A DNA stretch of 64,000 nucleotides from Coxiellaceae bacterium (GTDB lineage Bacteria > Pseudomonadota > Gammaproteobacteria > Coxiellales > Coxiellaceae), in contig JARGOB010000009.1 in NCBI GenBank assembly GCA_029212925.1, forward strand, positions 1 through 64,000, given 5' to 3'. Of this stretch, positions 8,524 to 17,984 are shown one piece after another (the first letter of the stretch is position 1; each line of letters starts with the position of its first letter). A model generated the notes under the pieces. The model made no database searches and was not told where the DNA came from. It worked only from the letters and a program-made list of their open reading frames with translations. The translations under genes were made by a program, and so were the position numbers.

Positions 8524-9831
8524 TTAAAATTCTATAACAGTAAGCAAGCTTGTATTTTCTCGTAATTGATTTAGAAATGGCTCGTCAAATTCACAATGAT
8601 TGACCAATAAAACAGCGATATCATACTGAGTTAGGCCATGATCAACCGTTACCAAAGTGGGAGCGACATTTTGCTCATCACACTCACTTGATGACATCAC
8701 TTTACTGACCTTCAACTGCGCAAGCTTTACTGGTAGCTTGGAAATATTCGGCTCTATCACAGAAATCTGAGCAATATCAGCCAAGCATAACTGCTCAACA
8801 ATTTCCATTGCTGGACTTTCACGTATATCATCAATATTCGGTTTATAGGCAAGACCTAAACAAAGCACCCTAGGTGATTGATAGCCGGCACACTTATCAG
8901 CAACGACCTTCACTACTTGTGCTGGACGCGCATCGTTAATCTCTCGAGCTGTATGTATTAGTTTTGCCTTTTGTTGCGCGCGATCTACAATAAACCATGG
9001 GTCAACTGCAATACAATGTCCACCAACACCTATACCAGGTTCTAAAATATTAACTCGAGGATGATGGTTAGCTAATTGAATAAGCTCCTTAACGTTAATG
9101 AGCTCGTCACTACAGATGTTTGCTAATTCATTTGCAAATGCAATATTGACATCACGGTAAGCATTCTCAGTAAGCTTAGCTAATTCTGCGGTTCGTGCAT
9201 TCGTGACCAATACCTTTCCTGTAACAAAACTTCGATAAAATTGCGCGGCTTTTTCACCGGACTTCTTACCTATACCGCCAATAATACGATCATTTTCAAC
9301 CAGCTCTCTGATAATATGACCCGGTAAAACACGTTCTGGACAGTGCGCTATATAAATTTGCTCTCCAAAAGGGCTATTCTTTACCGCACCTACATCTGTA
9401 AGTGGAATATTAAGGTCTTTTCTTAACTCTGTTAGCCATTGTGAAATTTTATCAGTTGTACCCACAGGGCTAGTCGACTCTAAAATAATTAAGTCGCCCG
9501 CTTTAAGAAGTGGGGCAATACTTTTAGTAGCTTGCTTTATATAACTCAAGTCAGGGACATGATCATCCTTGAATGGCGTCGGCACAGCTAAAATATAGAT
9601 ATCTGATGGTTGCGGTGTTACATGCGCAGTAAGTAGTGCACTGCCAACGGCAGATTTGACTAATAAATCAAGATCGTTCTCTACAATATGTACTTGCCCT
9701 TGATTTATTTTATTAACAATACCTTCGGAGATATCACACCCATTAACAGTAAACCCTTTCGTTGCCAATAATGCTGCTGTTGGCAGGCCAATGTAACCAA
9801 GCCCTAAGACACATACCGTTTGATTAATCAA
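8524..9831 (-). CDS. wecC: UDP-N-acetyl-D-mannosamine dehydrogenase
   Basis: Oxidises UDP-ManNAc to UDP-ManNAcA in two NAD-dependent steps. The Rossmann motif LGLGYIGLPTA opens the protein, and the catalytic-cysteine block GVGGHCIAVDPWF is near residue 270. Its length (435 aa) fits the UDP-glucose/GDP-mannose dehydrogenase superfamily, and the neighbouring wecB points to the ManNAc substrate. The start codon is TTG at 9831, supported by AAGGAA 8 nt upstream; no in-frame ATG lies nearby. Confidence 0.92.
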   Translation of the reverse strand: MINQTVCVLGLGYIGLPTAALLATKGFTVNGCDISEGIVNKINQGQVHIVENDLDLLVKSAVGSALLTAHVTPQPSDIYILAVPTPFKDDHVPDLSYIKQATKSIAPLLKAGDLIILESTSPVGTTDKISQWLTELRKDLNIPLTDVGAVKNSPFGEQIYIAHCPERVLPGHIIRELVENDRIIGGIGKKSGEKAAQFYRSFVTGKVLVTNARTAELAKLTENAYRDVNIAFANELANICSDELINVKELIQLANHHPRVNILEPGIGVGGHCIAVDPWFIVDRAQQKAKLIHTAREINDARPAQVVKVVADKCAGYQSPRVLCLGLAYKPNIDDIRESPAMEIVEQLCLADIAQISVIEPNISKLPVKLAQLKVSKVMSSSECDEQNVAPTLVTVDHGLTQYDIAVLLVNHCEFDEPFLNQLRENTSLLTVIEF

Positions 9832-9843
9832 TCTCTTTTCCTT

Positions 9844-11376
9844 CTAATGATTTAAGGCTAACTCTTCCATATCAGTGTGATAATAGGCTGAGTGATCACG
9901 ATAGAGCAATGCTTCTTTTAAATAAACTGCATTACTGTATTTTGGCTCACGATAACTGGTCACATGCCCTTCTCTAACAGCCGTTAGTACTTGTGTAATA
10001 CCCTGCTCCAAACTCCATTGCGTATCATACCCCAATTGAGAATGAATTTTTTCAAATGAAACACGGTAATTACGACGATCTTGGTCACTTTCTAAATCTA
10101 GTAATTTAGCGCTTGGCACTTGTTGATTAATTAACTCACCCGCCTGTTTGATAGTGTAATTTAAGCGGTCACTACCGACATTAAACACTTGCTTTTTAAC
10201 CTTCTGAAGTGGTGCTTTTAGTGCCGAAAACACTGATAATGCTGCATCGTCAACATGTAGAAATGGACGCCACTGATCACCATTGATTACCGTTATTTCT
10301 CCATCTAAGATCGCTTTCGCACTTAATAAGTTCACTACTAAATCGAAACGCATACGTCCAGACAAACCAAAAATTGTACTGAAACGTAAAACAACCGGAG
10401 AAAATTGGTCATCCGCCATTTTTTGTAATACTTGCTCACATGCAATTTTTGATTTGGCATACAATGAAACTGGGCTTAATGCCGAAGTTTCATCAAGCAC
10501 TTCATCGCTGGCACCGTATACAGAACACGTGCTCGCAAAAATAAAGCGTTTAACACCAAATCCTTTACATACCTCAGCAATCATTCGCGTAGCCATCAAG
10601 TTAATTTCGATGGTCATGTTCTCATCTATTGCACAAGCAGGGTCACCCACGATTGCTCCTAAGTGAATCACACTGCTCACCCCCTTAACTGCATTCACCA
10701 CAGCATCAACCTGTCTAAAATCCGCCTTGATTAGCTCTAACTGTGGACTGCTCAAGTAAGGCTTTATAGCATCATCACCATATACCAACATATCTAAAAT
10801 ACGTACGTTGAAACCATCTTTTAATAATTTAGGTACTAAAGCTGAGCCAATATAACCAGCGCCACCAATGACTAAGACTGTTTTATCATCAATATAATGT
10901 GGCAATTCATTTTGACTCACTGCGCGTATCGTCATCCGGCGCCATAATACCGACCAAACGCGTGAAGTCATCATAACTACAGAAGTCATAAGCCATGCTG
11001 TAAATATAAAGGACTGGCTAATAATTGGACTAATAACGGAAAAATTGTTAATGATATAAAAAATAGCAAATGCCGCACTAACAGCAGAGAACACATGTAA
11101 AGCTTTATAACGACCTGACAAGCTCCTGACTCGAGAATACACACCTGATAATGTAAAGATCGCAACCGTAGCCAATGAAATAATTAAAAATGCAGATACA
11201 TAAGCATAAAATTTATCAGTAAAGTCCGATAGAATAATTTGTTCATTACCCTTCGCAAGTAACTTTACAATAAAACCAACCCATACAGCAAAAAAAAGGC
11301 AGAGATTAACCAAAAACAAGTCCGTTGCAGAACGAATGATTGTGGCAAACGTCCGGTGCTTAGTGTGTGCGTCCAT
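9844..11376 (-). CDS. Membrane-anchored NAD-dependent epimerase/dehydratase (4 TM + extended SDR)
   Basis: The first ~150 residues hold about four hydrophobic helices, like the N-terminus of WbpM/PglF or WcaJ. A complete extended SDR follows from about residue 160, with VIGGAGYIGSAL, the VYGASDE region and the catalytic YAKSK. Unlike WbpM there is no extra Rossmann (CoA-binding-like) domain between the two parts, and the SDR resembles UDP-glucose 4-epimerases rather than 4,6-dehydratases. The ATG at 11376 (AAGGAAG 6 nt upstream) is preferred to 11412. It probably modifies a nucleotide- or undecaprenyl-linked sugar at the membrane; the substrate is unknown. Confidence 0.8.
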   Translation of the reverse strand: MDAHTKHRTFATIIRSATDLFLVNLCLFFAVWVGFIVKLLAKGNEQIILSDFTDKFYAYVSAFLIISLATVAIFTLSGVYSRVRSLSGRYKALHVFSAVSAAFAIFYIINNFSVISPIISQSFIFTAWLMTSVVMMTSRVWSVLWRRMTIRAVSQNELPHYIDDKTVLVIGGAGYIGSALVPKLLKDGFNVRILDMLVYGDDAIKPYLSSPQLELIKADFRQVDAVVNAVKGVSSVIHLGAIVGDPACAIDENMTIEINLMATRMIAEVCKGFGVKRFIFASTCSVYGASDEVLDETSALSPVSLYAKSKIACEQVLQKMADDQFSPVVLRFSTIFGLSGRMRFDLVVNLLSAKAILDGEITVINGDQWRPFLHVDDAALSVFSALKAPLQKVKKQVFNVGSDRLNYTIKQAGELINQQVPSAKLLDLESDQDRRNYRVSFEKIHSQLGYDTQWSLEQGITQVLTAVREGHVTSYREPKYSNAVYLKEALLYRDHSAYYHTDMEELALNH

Positions 11377-11444
11377 GTATACTTCCTTTTGTCCCTTACA
11401 AACCTGAAACATTATGCAGCTTTTTTTGCAGCGTTACTACACTA

Positions 11445-12629
11445 TCAAGTAGTTATTACTAAGTTATTAAAATGGCGACTGAAAATTGCTGATAATTTTA
11501 CAATCCAGTCATTGATTTGATCTTTCGTAATATTATGATGAACACTTAAAACAAAGGTATGATCAGTTAGGCAACGCGCATTATCTAAACGCTTCGCTGG
11601 CCTTGTATGATTTTTTTCAAAGCATTTTTCTAAGTATATTTCTGAGCAACTTCCAACCACACACTTAATACCAGCGTCATTTATTGATCGCATTAATTTA
11701 TCTCTGTTTACCCCACAGCTTGAATATTCCGGCTTGATCACTAAGTAGTACTTATAATAGCTATGTAATACCCCCTCGGGCACTTCTGGGAGTAACAGTT
11801 GTTCAAACTGTTTAAAGGCGGCATTTAATTGGTCCGCGATAAATCTACGTGTAGACAGCCACTGGTCCAGTTTTTTTAGCTGACATCGCCCAATTGCTGC
11901 TTGCATTTCAGTCATACGCCAATTGGTGCCGAAATCCTCATGCAACCAGCGAAATCCTGGTGGGTGTTGTTTGATATATACCGTATCATAACACTTACCA
12001 TGATCCTTAAATGCCCAAGCTTTTTCCCATATAGCCTTATCATTTGTAGTAACCATTCCACCTTCACCACCCGTGGTCATAATCTTATCTTGGCAGAAGG
12101 AAAAGGCATTAATATGCCCCCAGCTGCCTACTTTTTTGCCTTTATACTCTGCACCATGGGCTTGCGCACAATCTTCAATGACATAGAGATTATGCTTTTC
12201 AGCCAATGCCATAATCTTATCCATTTTACATGGCCAACCGCCCAAATGAACGCATATCACCGCTTTTGTTTTCGGCGTAATAACGGCTTCAATAGATTCA
12301 GCAGTAATATTTTGCGTCAACAAATCAACATCGGCAAATACAGGTATTGCCCCTCTCATCACCACACTACTTGCAGTTGCCACAAATGTTTTCGGTGTAA
12401 CAATGACTTCGTCACCAGGACCAATGCCAAACGCATAAAGCGCCAGTTCTAAAGCCACCGAGCCATTAGCAACAGCTATGCCATATTCACATTGGTGATA
12501 AGATGCGAATTCCTTTTCAAATTTACGCCCCTCTTGGCCGGTCCAATAGTTAACCTTCCCTGATCGCAAAATTTTTTCGACTGCTTGTATTTCATCTTCT
12601 TCAAAATACGGCCACTCATTTTCAACCAT
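11445..12629 (-). CDS. DegT/DnrJ/EryC1/StrS family PLP aminotransferase
   Basis: A sugar-aminotransferase-type enzyme of 394 residues. Visible are ANGSVALELAL, the VIEDCAQAHGA block, and the PLP lysine in SFCQDKIMTTGGEGGM, so it should be an active transaminase, unlike the second DegT protein at 28.9 kb. The ATG at 12629 overlaps the stop of the upstream LuxC-like gene by 8 nt and has AAGGAAG before it; the longer frame to 12662 would start inside that gene. The substrate could be a keto-sugar or, given the tight coupling to LuxC, an aldehyde; neither is shown. Confidence 0.88.
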   Translation of the reverse strand: MVENEWPYFEEDEIQAVEKILRSGKVNYWTGQEGRKFEKEFASYHQCEYGIAVANGSVALELALYAFGIGPGDEVIVTPKTFVATASSVVMRGAIPVFADVDLLTQNITAESIEAVITPKTKAVICVHLGGWPCKMDKIMALAEKHNLYVIEDCAQAHGAEYKGKKVGSWGHINAFSFCQDKIMTTGGEGGMVTTNDKAIWEKAWAFKDHGKCYDTVYIKQHPPGFRWLHEDFGTNWRMTEMQAAIGRCQLKKLDQWLSTRRFIADQLNAAFKQFEQLLLPEVPEGVLHSYYKYYLVIKPEYSSCGVNRDKLMRSINDAGIKCVVGSCSEIYLEKCFEKNHTRPAKRLDNARCLTDHTFVLSVHHNITKDQINDWIVKLSAIFSRHFNNLVITT

Positions 12630-13884
12630 AATACAACACTTCCTTTTGCTGTGAGCCATCACTTAATGTATGATTTCCAGAATCAGCCTCCACGCGAATT
12701 TGATATGAAAAATTTGAGATTAGACTAATACCATCCCATACTTCAGAAAAGTTTAACGCATGACCTGGTAGCACAAATCGCATACGTGCTTCAGGCTGAA
12801 CCTGTATAATTGATTGTTTTATTTCTTTCGGCGTAATACCGAAAAAAACAGCCGTTTGGTAATGCTTTTGAACACTCAATAAAACATCTATCAATGTGCG
12901 GTTAGACTTTTCAAAAAACAATCCATGACCACAGTGGTGCTCTTCTGGTATGTAATCAGCATCTAAAAGCGCTATACGATTTACATACTGAGAGGAAGTC
13001 ACCTGAACCCGAACTGTAGATCGAATAGAAATCAGCTGCTCAGCTAGCTGCTTTCTTGCTACACCAGAGTAGTTATTTTGTTTGCCTAATTTTTCTATAA
13101 CATAAGCTTCAAATTCACCCCAGAATTTTCTTTGTGCACGAAAAATTTCCTCATCTCCGCCGACCCAATTAACTAACCTAGGTGAAGAACAAGCCATTTG
13201 GTCAAACCAATAAGTATCACTATAAAAACCGCCCACCAGGTTTTCTATGTTTTCATTTAGAACAGCACGCGCATTGAAAACAGCCATAGAAAATTTATTT
13301 GGAAAAGCTATCTGATTAGTACCAACAGGCAATTTAACTCGATTAATTTTTTCAACCGTTTCATCACCACCCCAAATGATCCTCAAGTCACATACCGATG
13401 AAAACATTTCTGTCTGCTTATCATCATGATCGTACGTCATTAAAAATAACCTTGACGATATCGCATGAAACTTATCTTGGGATAGCAATTCGTCAATCAC
13501 GTGAAATAGGTCTTTATTTCTGTTATATGTCCGTTTTGATACGCGAATAATATTTTTATTTCCAGCCAATAAAGAGAGTAGCCATGAGTACAGAAATATA
13601 CTGTCAACATTTGTTGGTGCTATATGAAATACGGTACCTACTGCAACAGAAACAGCATCTGTATCATTGGCCGTGTACTTTCTCATCAATCGCTTGATGC
13701 TTGAACGTCGCATCCAAAAAGCCAATGCTAACAGCTCGGGGTTTTGTTTAAACTGCGGTTTTTTTTGTAGTATTTCAGAAAAGCTTGCAACAAAGTCGAT
13801 AGCTGTATCGGAGAAAAATGCTAATTTACGATGCTTAATAAAGTGCTCAAAAGGTATCGAATTTTTTAATAGCATTTCAATCAT
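12622..13884 (-). CDS. LuxC-like acyl-CoA/acyl-protein reductase
   Basis: About 420 residues resembling the LuxC family, which reduces an activated acyl group to an aldehyde with NADPH. Seen are an NAD(P)-binding aldehyde-dehydrogenase-like layout (VGTVFHIAPTNVDSIF, LAGNKNIIRVSKR, DLRIIWGGDETV) and a candidate catalytic cysteine in DQMACSSPRLVNW. The ATG at 13884 directly follows the LuxE-like stop, with GAGAGGG before it; a longer frame to 13914 is less likely. There are no luciferase genes, so this is not a light-emitting operon. Confidence 0.85.
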   Translation of the reverse strand: MIEMLLKNSIPFEHFIKHRKLAFFSDTAIDFVASFSEILQKKPQFKQNPELLALAFWMRRSSIKRLMRKYTANDTDAVSVAVGTVFHIAPTNVDSIFLYSWLLSLLAGNKNIIRVSKRTYNRNKDLFHVIDELLSQDKFHAISSRLFLMTYDHDDKQTEMFSSVCDLRIIWGGDETVEKINRVKLPVGTNQIAFPNKFSMAVFNARAVLNENIENLVGGFYSDTYWFDQMACSSPRLVNWVGGDEEIFRAQRKFWGEFEAYVIEKLGKQNNYSGVARKQLAEQLISIRSTVRVQVTSSQYVNRIALLDADYIPEEHHCGHGLFFEKSNRTLIDVLLSVQKHYQTAVFFGITPKEIKQSIIQVQPEARMRFVLPGHALNFSEVWDGISLISNFSYQIRVEADSGNHTLSDGSQQKEVLYYG

Positions 13885-13885
13885 A

Positions 13886-14971
13886 CTACCCTCTCCCCAT
13901 CTCATGCGTGTCACTGCATCCTCTCACTTCAGCTTTAGGAATACGACCTATAACTAAAAAATATTTTCCCTTCTTACCGCACTTGCAGTCGTCCACACCC
14001 AATAGGACACCCATATCCTCCGTAAGTATACTGATACCTGGATAGCTAATCGGTAATACAGATATAACCTGTATTTGTCCAACACCGCCCACAGCTGATG
14101 GCTTACCAGTAGAAAAATCACGAATAATGATATCTGCAAATAATGGGGCATGCAGATGCCCCTCTTTACACTCAACAAATATTGAGCCTACCTGCTCAAC
14201 CATTCCATAAAAGTTATGTACATTTGCTATGCCCATAGTTTCTTTTAGGCATTGTTTAAAATCGCTATTGCTCACTGCTTCACTTTCAAGCTTTTTCCAT
14301 CCACCACTATGAAACAAAATAGCATTACTAAGATCTAATTTTTTTTTAGTCTTGTTTAGTGACTTATAAAAATATTGCCAAATCATGAAAGTGAATCCAA
14401 ATATAAATACCGGGCCATGTTTATACTTTTCAATAAACTCCTCAATAGCATCCCACTTTAAACCCATTTGTTCATCTAATGCAAAGGTATGATGCCTTCC
14501 AAACGAATACAAACCTTTAATACCAGCTGATCTTGCAGAAAACTGTTCTCTATTTTTAATAGTCGATGCCTTATCGATAATTAACATAGGCAGCCGGTGT
14601 TTACCTAAGTAGTTCTGCATGATTTTAATCAAAGCTGTCGATTGCAACTTAGCCGTATATTGATCTAAATAGATCTTGGATATAGCTGCACCTGTCGTAC
14701 CTGACGATTGCATAACCCGAAAAGGGGAATCTGTTCCCATGCTATGTAAATCTAGGTACTTAAATAACTGAACAGCAACATATGGTAACTTTTCTATAGA
14801 TTTAAAATAAGACTCAGACCAGCCTTCGCGGCTTGAAATAATTTTATTGTAAGCCAAACAATGTTTATTATGGTATCTCACCATATCATTTAGTATCGGT
14901 AAAAGTAGCGCCTGCTTCTCATCTTGCTCAATATCATAGCAACTCATAGATAAAAGTTTATCATAGTTCAT
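13886..14971 (-). CDS. LuxE-like acyl-protein synthetase
   Basis: 361 residues of the LuxE family, which activates a fatty acid as acyl-AMP and carries it on a cysteine for LuxC. The adenylation-type motif SSGTTGAAIS lies near residue 88. The C-terminus contains AEVRGCSD, a plausible counterpart of the acyl-accepting LuxE cysteine. Its ATG overlaps the stop of the upstream ligase as TAATG, so translation is coupled. A run of nine A codes for TKKKL near residue 208 and could slip. Confidence 0.85.
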   Translation of the reverse strand: MNYDKLLSMSCYDIEQDEKQALLLPILNDMVRYHNKHCLAYNKIISSREGWSESYFKSIEKLPYVAVQLFKYLDLHSMGTDSPFRVMQSSGTTGAAISKIYLDQYTAKLQSTALIKIMQNYLGKHRLPMLIIDKASTIKNREQFSARSAGIKGLYSFGRHHTFALDEQMGLKWDAIEEFIEKYKHGPVFIFGFTFMIWQYFYKSLNKTKKKLDLSNAILFHSGGWKKLESEAVSNSDFKQCLKETMGIANVHNFYGMVEQVGSIFVECKEGHLHAPLFADIIIRDFSTGKPSAVGGVGQIQVISVLPISYPGISILTEDMGVLLGVDDCKCGKKGKYFLVIGRIPKAEVRGCSDTHEMGRG

Positions 14972-16338
14972 TAAGCAAAAGCCTCCCTTAACTGATGGTA
15001 ATTGACTTTACCAGATTGTGTCATGGGGAGCTCTCTCATAAACTCTATTGAATACACCGTATGGTGAAGTTTTAAAGCATTCCCGATCTCTTTTTTTATT
15101 TTCTCTACATTTTCAACTTGGGGTGTTATAACGGCTAAATGATCATCAGACCCAGTGCATACAACCTGATAGCCCGCGTTTTGTAGTACCCGCTCTACAT
15201 CATCTAAATTGATTCGATTGCCGTGTATTTTGATAAAGCGCTTCAATCTCCCCTCAATAGCATAATAATCGTTACTTATTTTTTTTGCTAAATCACCCGT
15301 CAACAGTCTACCGTTAAGCTGGTCACCAAGAGCTAAATCATTCCTCGCTTCAGCATACCCCATCATTACATTATCACCCTCATACACTAGCTGACCAACC
15401 CTCTCAGTAGTCGTAATAGTATTACCACCCTCATCCATTAATGAAAGCCTACCACCTGGTATCGCTTTTCCAATACTGTTTGGGTGATCAGATAAATCTC
15501 TGGGAGGCATATAAGCAATACGAGCTGTAGCCTCTGTTTGACCATACATAACACAAAATTGATAGCCGTGATCAAGCGATATAGCTTGAAATTTTTTAAT
15601 CAGTTCTGGTGATAGCTTGCCGCCCGCTTGTGTTAATGTGCTTAAATCCGGTAATACCATACGCTCAAAACGTAAGCGATCTAACATTTGATAGGTATAT
15701 GGCACACCAGATAACGAGGTTACATGATATTGCTTCATATACTTCCAGAATGGCTTTTCCATGATACCCGCCGAGGTTAAAACCAAAGAGGCGCCGGCTA
15801 AAAGATATGAATTAACGATTGATAGACCATAACTGTATGAAAATGGCAATGTTGAAATAGCACGATCAGCGTGACCAATATTTAAATACTGCTGAATTGA
15901 TAGCGCATTTGAATACACATTTTTCTTTGATAATCGAACTAACTTTGGGGAGCCCGTCGAACCTGAAGTCGATAAGCAAATGGAAAGCTCACCATGTAGC
16001 ATTATCGCTGCTACTTCATTGCGCTCGATCAGGCACTCACCGTCAAACGTATGAATGATAATGTTTGGTCTATAAATAGTTTTCAATCGTTTTTGTGTAT
16101 CTTTGTCATCACTACATAATATAGCGACGTGACCTTTTCGTAGACACGCCAAATACGCAGCAATTGAAGCAAGGTTGTAAGACATTGGCAAAAGCACACA
16201 CTCTCGCCCACTTGGCAATTGTTCACATATACGACTAACCAATTCATCAAGCTGTCGATAGGTAATTTCATTATCTGATGTTGCGTCTATTAGGGCTGTG
16301 TGTTCACTATATACATGATCAAATTGCCAAAAAGTCAT
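14971..16338 (-). CDS. AMP-dependent acyl/amino-acid ligase (ANL superfamily)
   Basis: 455 residues with the ANL signatures STSGSTGSPK, YGQTEATARIAY, the LTGDLAK block and the C-terminal catalytic lysine in MTQSGKVNYHQL. Such enzymes adenylate a carboxylate and load it onto CoA or a carrier protein. A dedicated acyl carrier protein lies two genes upstream, which suggests loading of that ACP. It overlaps the SDR stop by 4 nt (ATGA). The length is short for acetyl-CoA synthetases but normal for stand-alone domains. The substrate is unknown. Confidence 0.87.
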   Translation of the reverse strand: MTFWQFDHVYSEHTALIDATSDNEITYRQLDELVSRICEQLPSGRECVLLPMSYNLASIAAYLACLRKGHVAILCSDDKDTQKRLKTIYRPNIIIHTFDGECLIERNEVAAIMLHGELSICLSTSGSTGSPKLVRLSKKNVYSNALSIQQYLNIGHADRAISTLPFSYSYGLSIVNSYLLAGASLVLTSAGIMEKPFWKYMKQYHVTSLSGVPYTYQMLDRLRFERMVLPDLSTLTQAGGKLSPELIKKFQAISLDHGYQFCVMYGQTEATARIAYMPPRDLSDHPNSIGKAIPGGRLSLMDEGGNTITTTERVGQLVYEGDNVMMGYAEARNDLALGDQLNGRLLTGDLAKKISNDYYAIEGRLKRFIKIHGNRINLDDVERVLQNAGYQVVCTGSDDHLAVITPQVENVEKIKKEIGNALKLHHTVYSIEFMRELPMTQSGKVNYHQLREAFA

Positions 16339-17075
16339 ATTAGCATACCGCCATCCACACCAATGACCTGGCCGGTGACATATTCTGATAAATGGCTACA
16401 TAAAAAAAGCGCGGTGTTAGCTATATCTCTGGTTGTTCCAATACGGCCCATTTTAATTGAATCTAATCTTTCTTGATATTTTTCGTTAGGAATACTTTTA
16501 GCCATATCGGTGTCTATAAAACCAGGCGCAACGGCATTAACTCGTATATTGTCTAAAGCTAGTTCTTTCGCCAAAGATTTGGTCATGCCAATTAATGCAG
16601 CCTTACTACTACCATAAACCGCTTGTCCTGCATTGCCATTTGAACCAATAATTGAACTCACATTGACAATGCTTCCAGACTTATTACGCTTCATTAACCT
16701 GGAGGCATATTGAGATGTTAGTAGCGCTGAAAAAACATTGGTTTCATAGGTTCTTTCAATTTGGTCGAAAGTTACCATGCCTATCAAAGCATCTTCAAGT
16801 ATTCCAGCATTATTCACTGCAATATCAAGTCGCTTATCATTTTTATGAATTGTCATAAAAGCTTGTTTTAACGCAGATGAATCAGTCACATCAAAATATA
16901 ACGGTTCCGCTTGAATTTTGTAGGATTGTTTTAAATTATCAATTAGCTCATCAAGGCTGTTGGGGGTACGAGCATTTAGATATAGCTTTGCCCCTTGCTC
17001 TGCAAAGCAGTGCGCCATCTCTTTACCAATTCCACGACTACTTCCTGATATAAAAGCTATTTTTCCATCAAGCAT
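16335..17075 (-). CDS. SDR family oxidoreductase, FabG-like
   Basis: 246 residues with a classical SDR layout: SGSSRGIGKEMA nucleotide motif, NNAGILED, catalytic S and YGSSK, and the typical ending EYVTGQVIGVDGGM. FabG reduces 3-ketoacyl-ACP. Because the gene overlaps the ACP gene by 19 nt and precedes an AMP ligase, reduction of an ACP-bound keto-acyl group is the likely role. Sugar-active SDRs of this short type are also known, so the substrate is open. Confidence 0.87.
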   Translation of the reverse strand: MLDGKIAFISGSSRGIGKEMAHCFAEQGAKLYLNARTPNSLDELIDNLKQSYKIQAEPLYFDVTDSSALKQAFMTIHKNDKRLDIAVNNAGILEDALIGMVTFDQIERTYETNVFSALLTSQYASRLMKRNKSGSIVNVSSIIGSNGNAGQAVYGSSKAALIGMTKSLAKELALDNIRVNAVAPGFIDTDMAKSIPNEKYQERLDSIKMGRIGTTRDIANTALFLCSHLSEYVTGQVIGVDGGMLI

Positions 17076-17314
17076 TCAAATACAACCCCGTGCTTTGTTA
17101 ATATTTCCTTAGCTGTGGCAACAGAGCTCATATCAATGATATCATCTGTGTCTAACATTAAGTCAAAAGCATCCTCTAGTTGAGTAATCAAATTCATGTG
17201 AGCAACCGAGTCCCATTCGGAAATCGTATTGTACTTTAAACTATCAGTTACAATATCCTTATCAATACCCAGTGATTCAACAAACGCATTTATAAGTTTA
17301 TCCGTATTGTCCAT
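17057..17314 (-). CDS. Acyl carrier protein
   Basis: 85 residues, acidic, with the carrier-protein helix layout and a DSVAHMN motif whose serine is the likely phosphopantetheine site (DSL in standard ACPs). The ATG at 17314 has AAGGA 8 nt upstream; an in-frame TTG two codons earlier is less likely. It begins a tightly overlapping run: ACP, SDR, ligase, LuxE, LuxC, aminotransferase. It is therefore a pathway-specific carrier rather than the fatty-acid-synthase ACP. Confidence 0.88.
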   Translation of the reverse strand: MDNTDKLINAFVESLGIDKDIVTDSLKYNTISEWDSVAHMNLITQLEDAFDLMLDTDDIIDMSSVATAKEILTKHGVVFECLMEK

Positions 17315-17330
17315 CTTCAATTCCTTAACT

Positions 17331-17984
17331 CTATCCTATCTTAAACGGTTCTGCAGGCACTCCCATCACAGATTGATCTGCTCTAACTCGACGTATTACT
17401 GAGCTTCCTGCTGCAACCCTAGCATTGTCCTTGATTTCAATTCCCGGCGCAATGGCCACATGCGCCCCTAAAAAAACGCGTCGCCCTAATATTGCATTCC
17501 CATTAACTGAGCAGTGGCCATTAATAATTGAAAAGTCGCCGACCTTAGCATCATGCCCTATCGAAGCAAAAATATTAATATATGCCCCTTGCTTAATTGT
17601 GGCATTTGCTGAAACAAACACAAATGGTGCAATAAACACTCCTTTCTCAATTTTTGCAGAACGGCTCACATAGGCTGTCGGATGAATAGTAGTAATAAAA
17701 ACAGCACCTCGAAACTGCAGTGTATTATAAATAGCTTGTCGAATTTTAGGATTACCAACCGCCAGTACATGCAAACTATTTTCATTTGGTTGATAATTCG
17801 CTATATTACCCAACATGGGGTAATCCATTTTAAAAGGTGTAAGTGACTCTATATTATCATCGATAAAACCTACAATCTGCCAGTCAACACCTTCCTTCTG
17901 CACATCTTCGATAAACTCTACCATCTCTCTTGCTAGGCCACCAGCTCCAACAATAACTAGCTGTTTTTTCATGTTTTCACTCAC
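17331..17984 (-). CDS. PglD/NeuD-like sugar O- or N-acyltransferase
   Basis: 217 residues: an N-terminal Rossmann-like part (QLVIVGAGGLAREM) followed by a left-handed beta-helix of hexapeptide repeats (from about residue 95: IEKGVFIAPFVFV, NGHCSVNGNAILG, GVPAEPF at the end). PglD and NeuD acetylate amino sugars from acetyl-CoA. The GTG at 17984 has GGGAAG upstream and overlaps the sugar-transferase stop; an ATG at 17972 is the alternative. It lies next to the ACP, so an acyl donor other than acetyl-CoA is conceivable but unproven. Confidence 0.88.
   Translation of the reverse strand: MSENMKKQLVIVGAGGLAREMVEFIEDVQKEGVDWQIVGFIDDNIESLTPFKMDYPMLGNIANYQPNENSLHVLAVGNPKIRQAIYNTLQFRGAVFITTIHPTAYVSRSAKIEKGVFIAPFVFVSANATIKQGAYINIFASIGHDAKVGDFSIINGHCSVNGNAILGRRVFLGAHVAIAPGIEIKDNARVAAGSSVIRRVRADQSVMGVPAEPFKIG

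Noticed and set aside
12622-14971. LuxC- and LuxE-like genes as part of a bioluminescence operon
   Set aside because: No luxA, luxB or luxD is present. The genes are embedded in a glycan locus and overlap an ACP/ligase/SDR run, so light emission is not supported.
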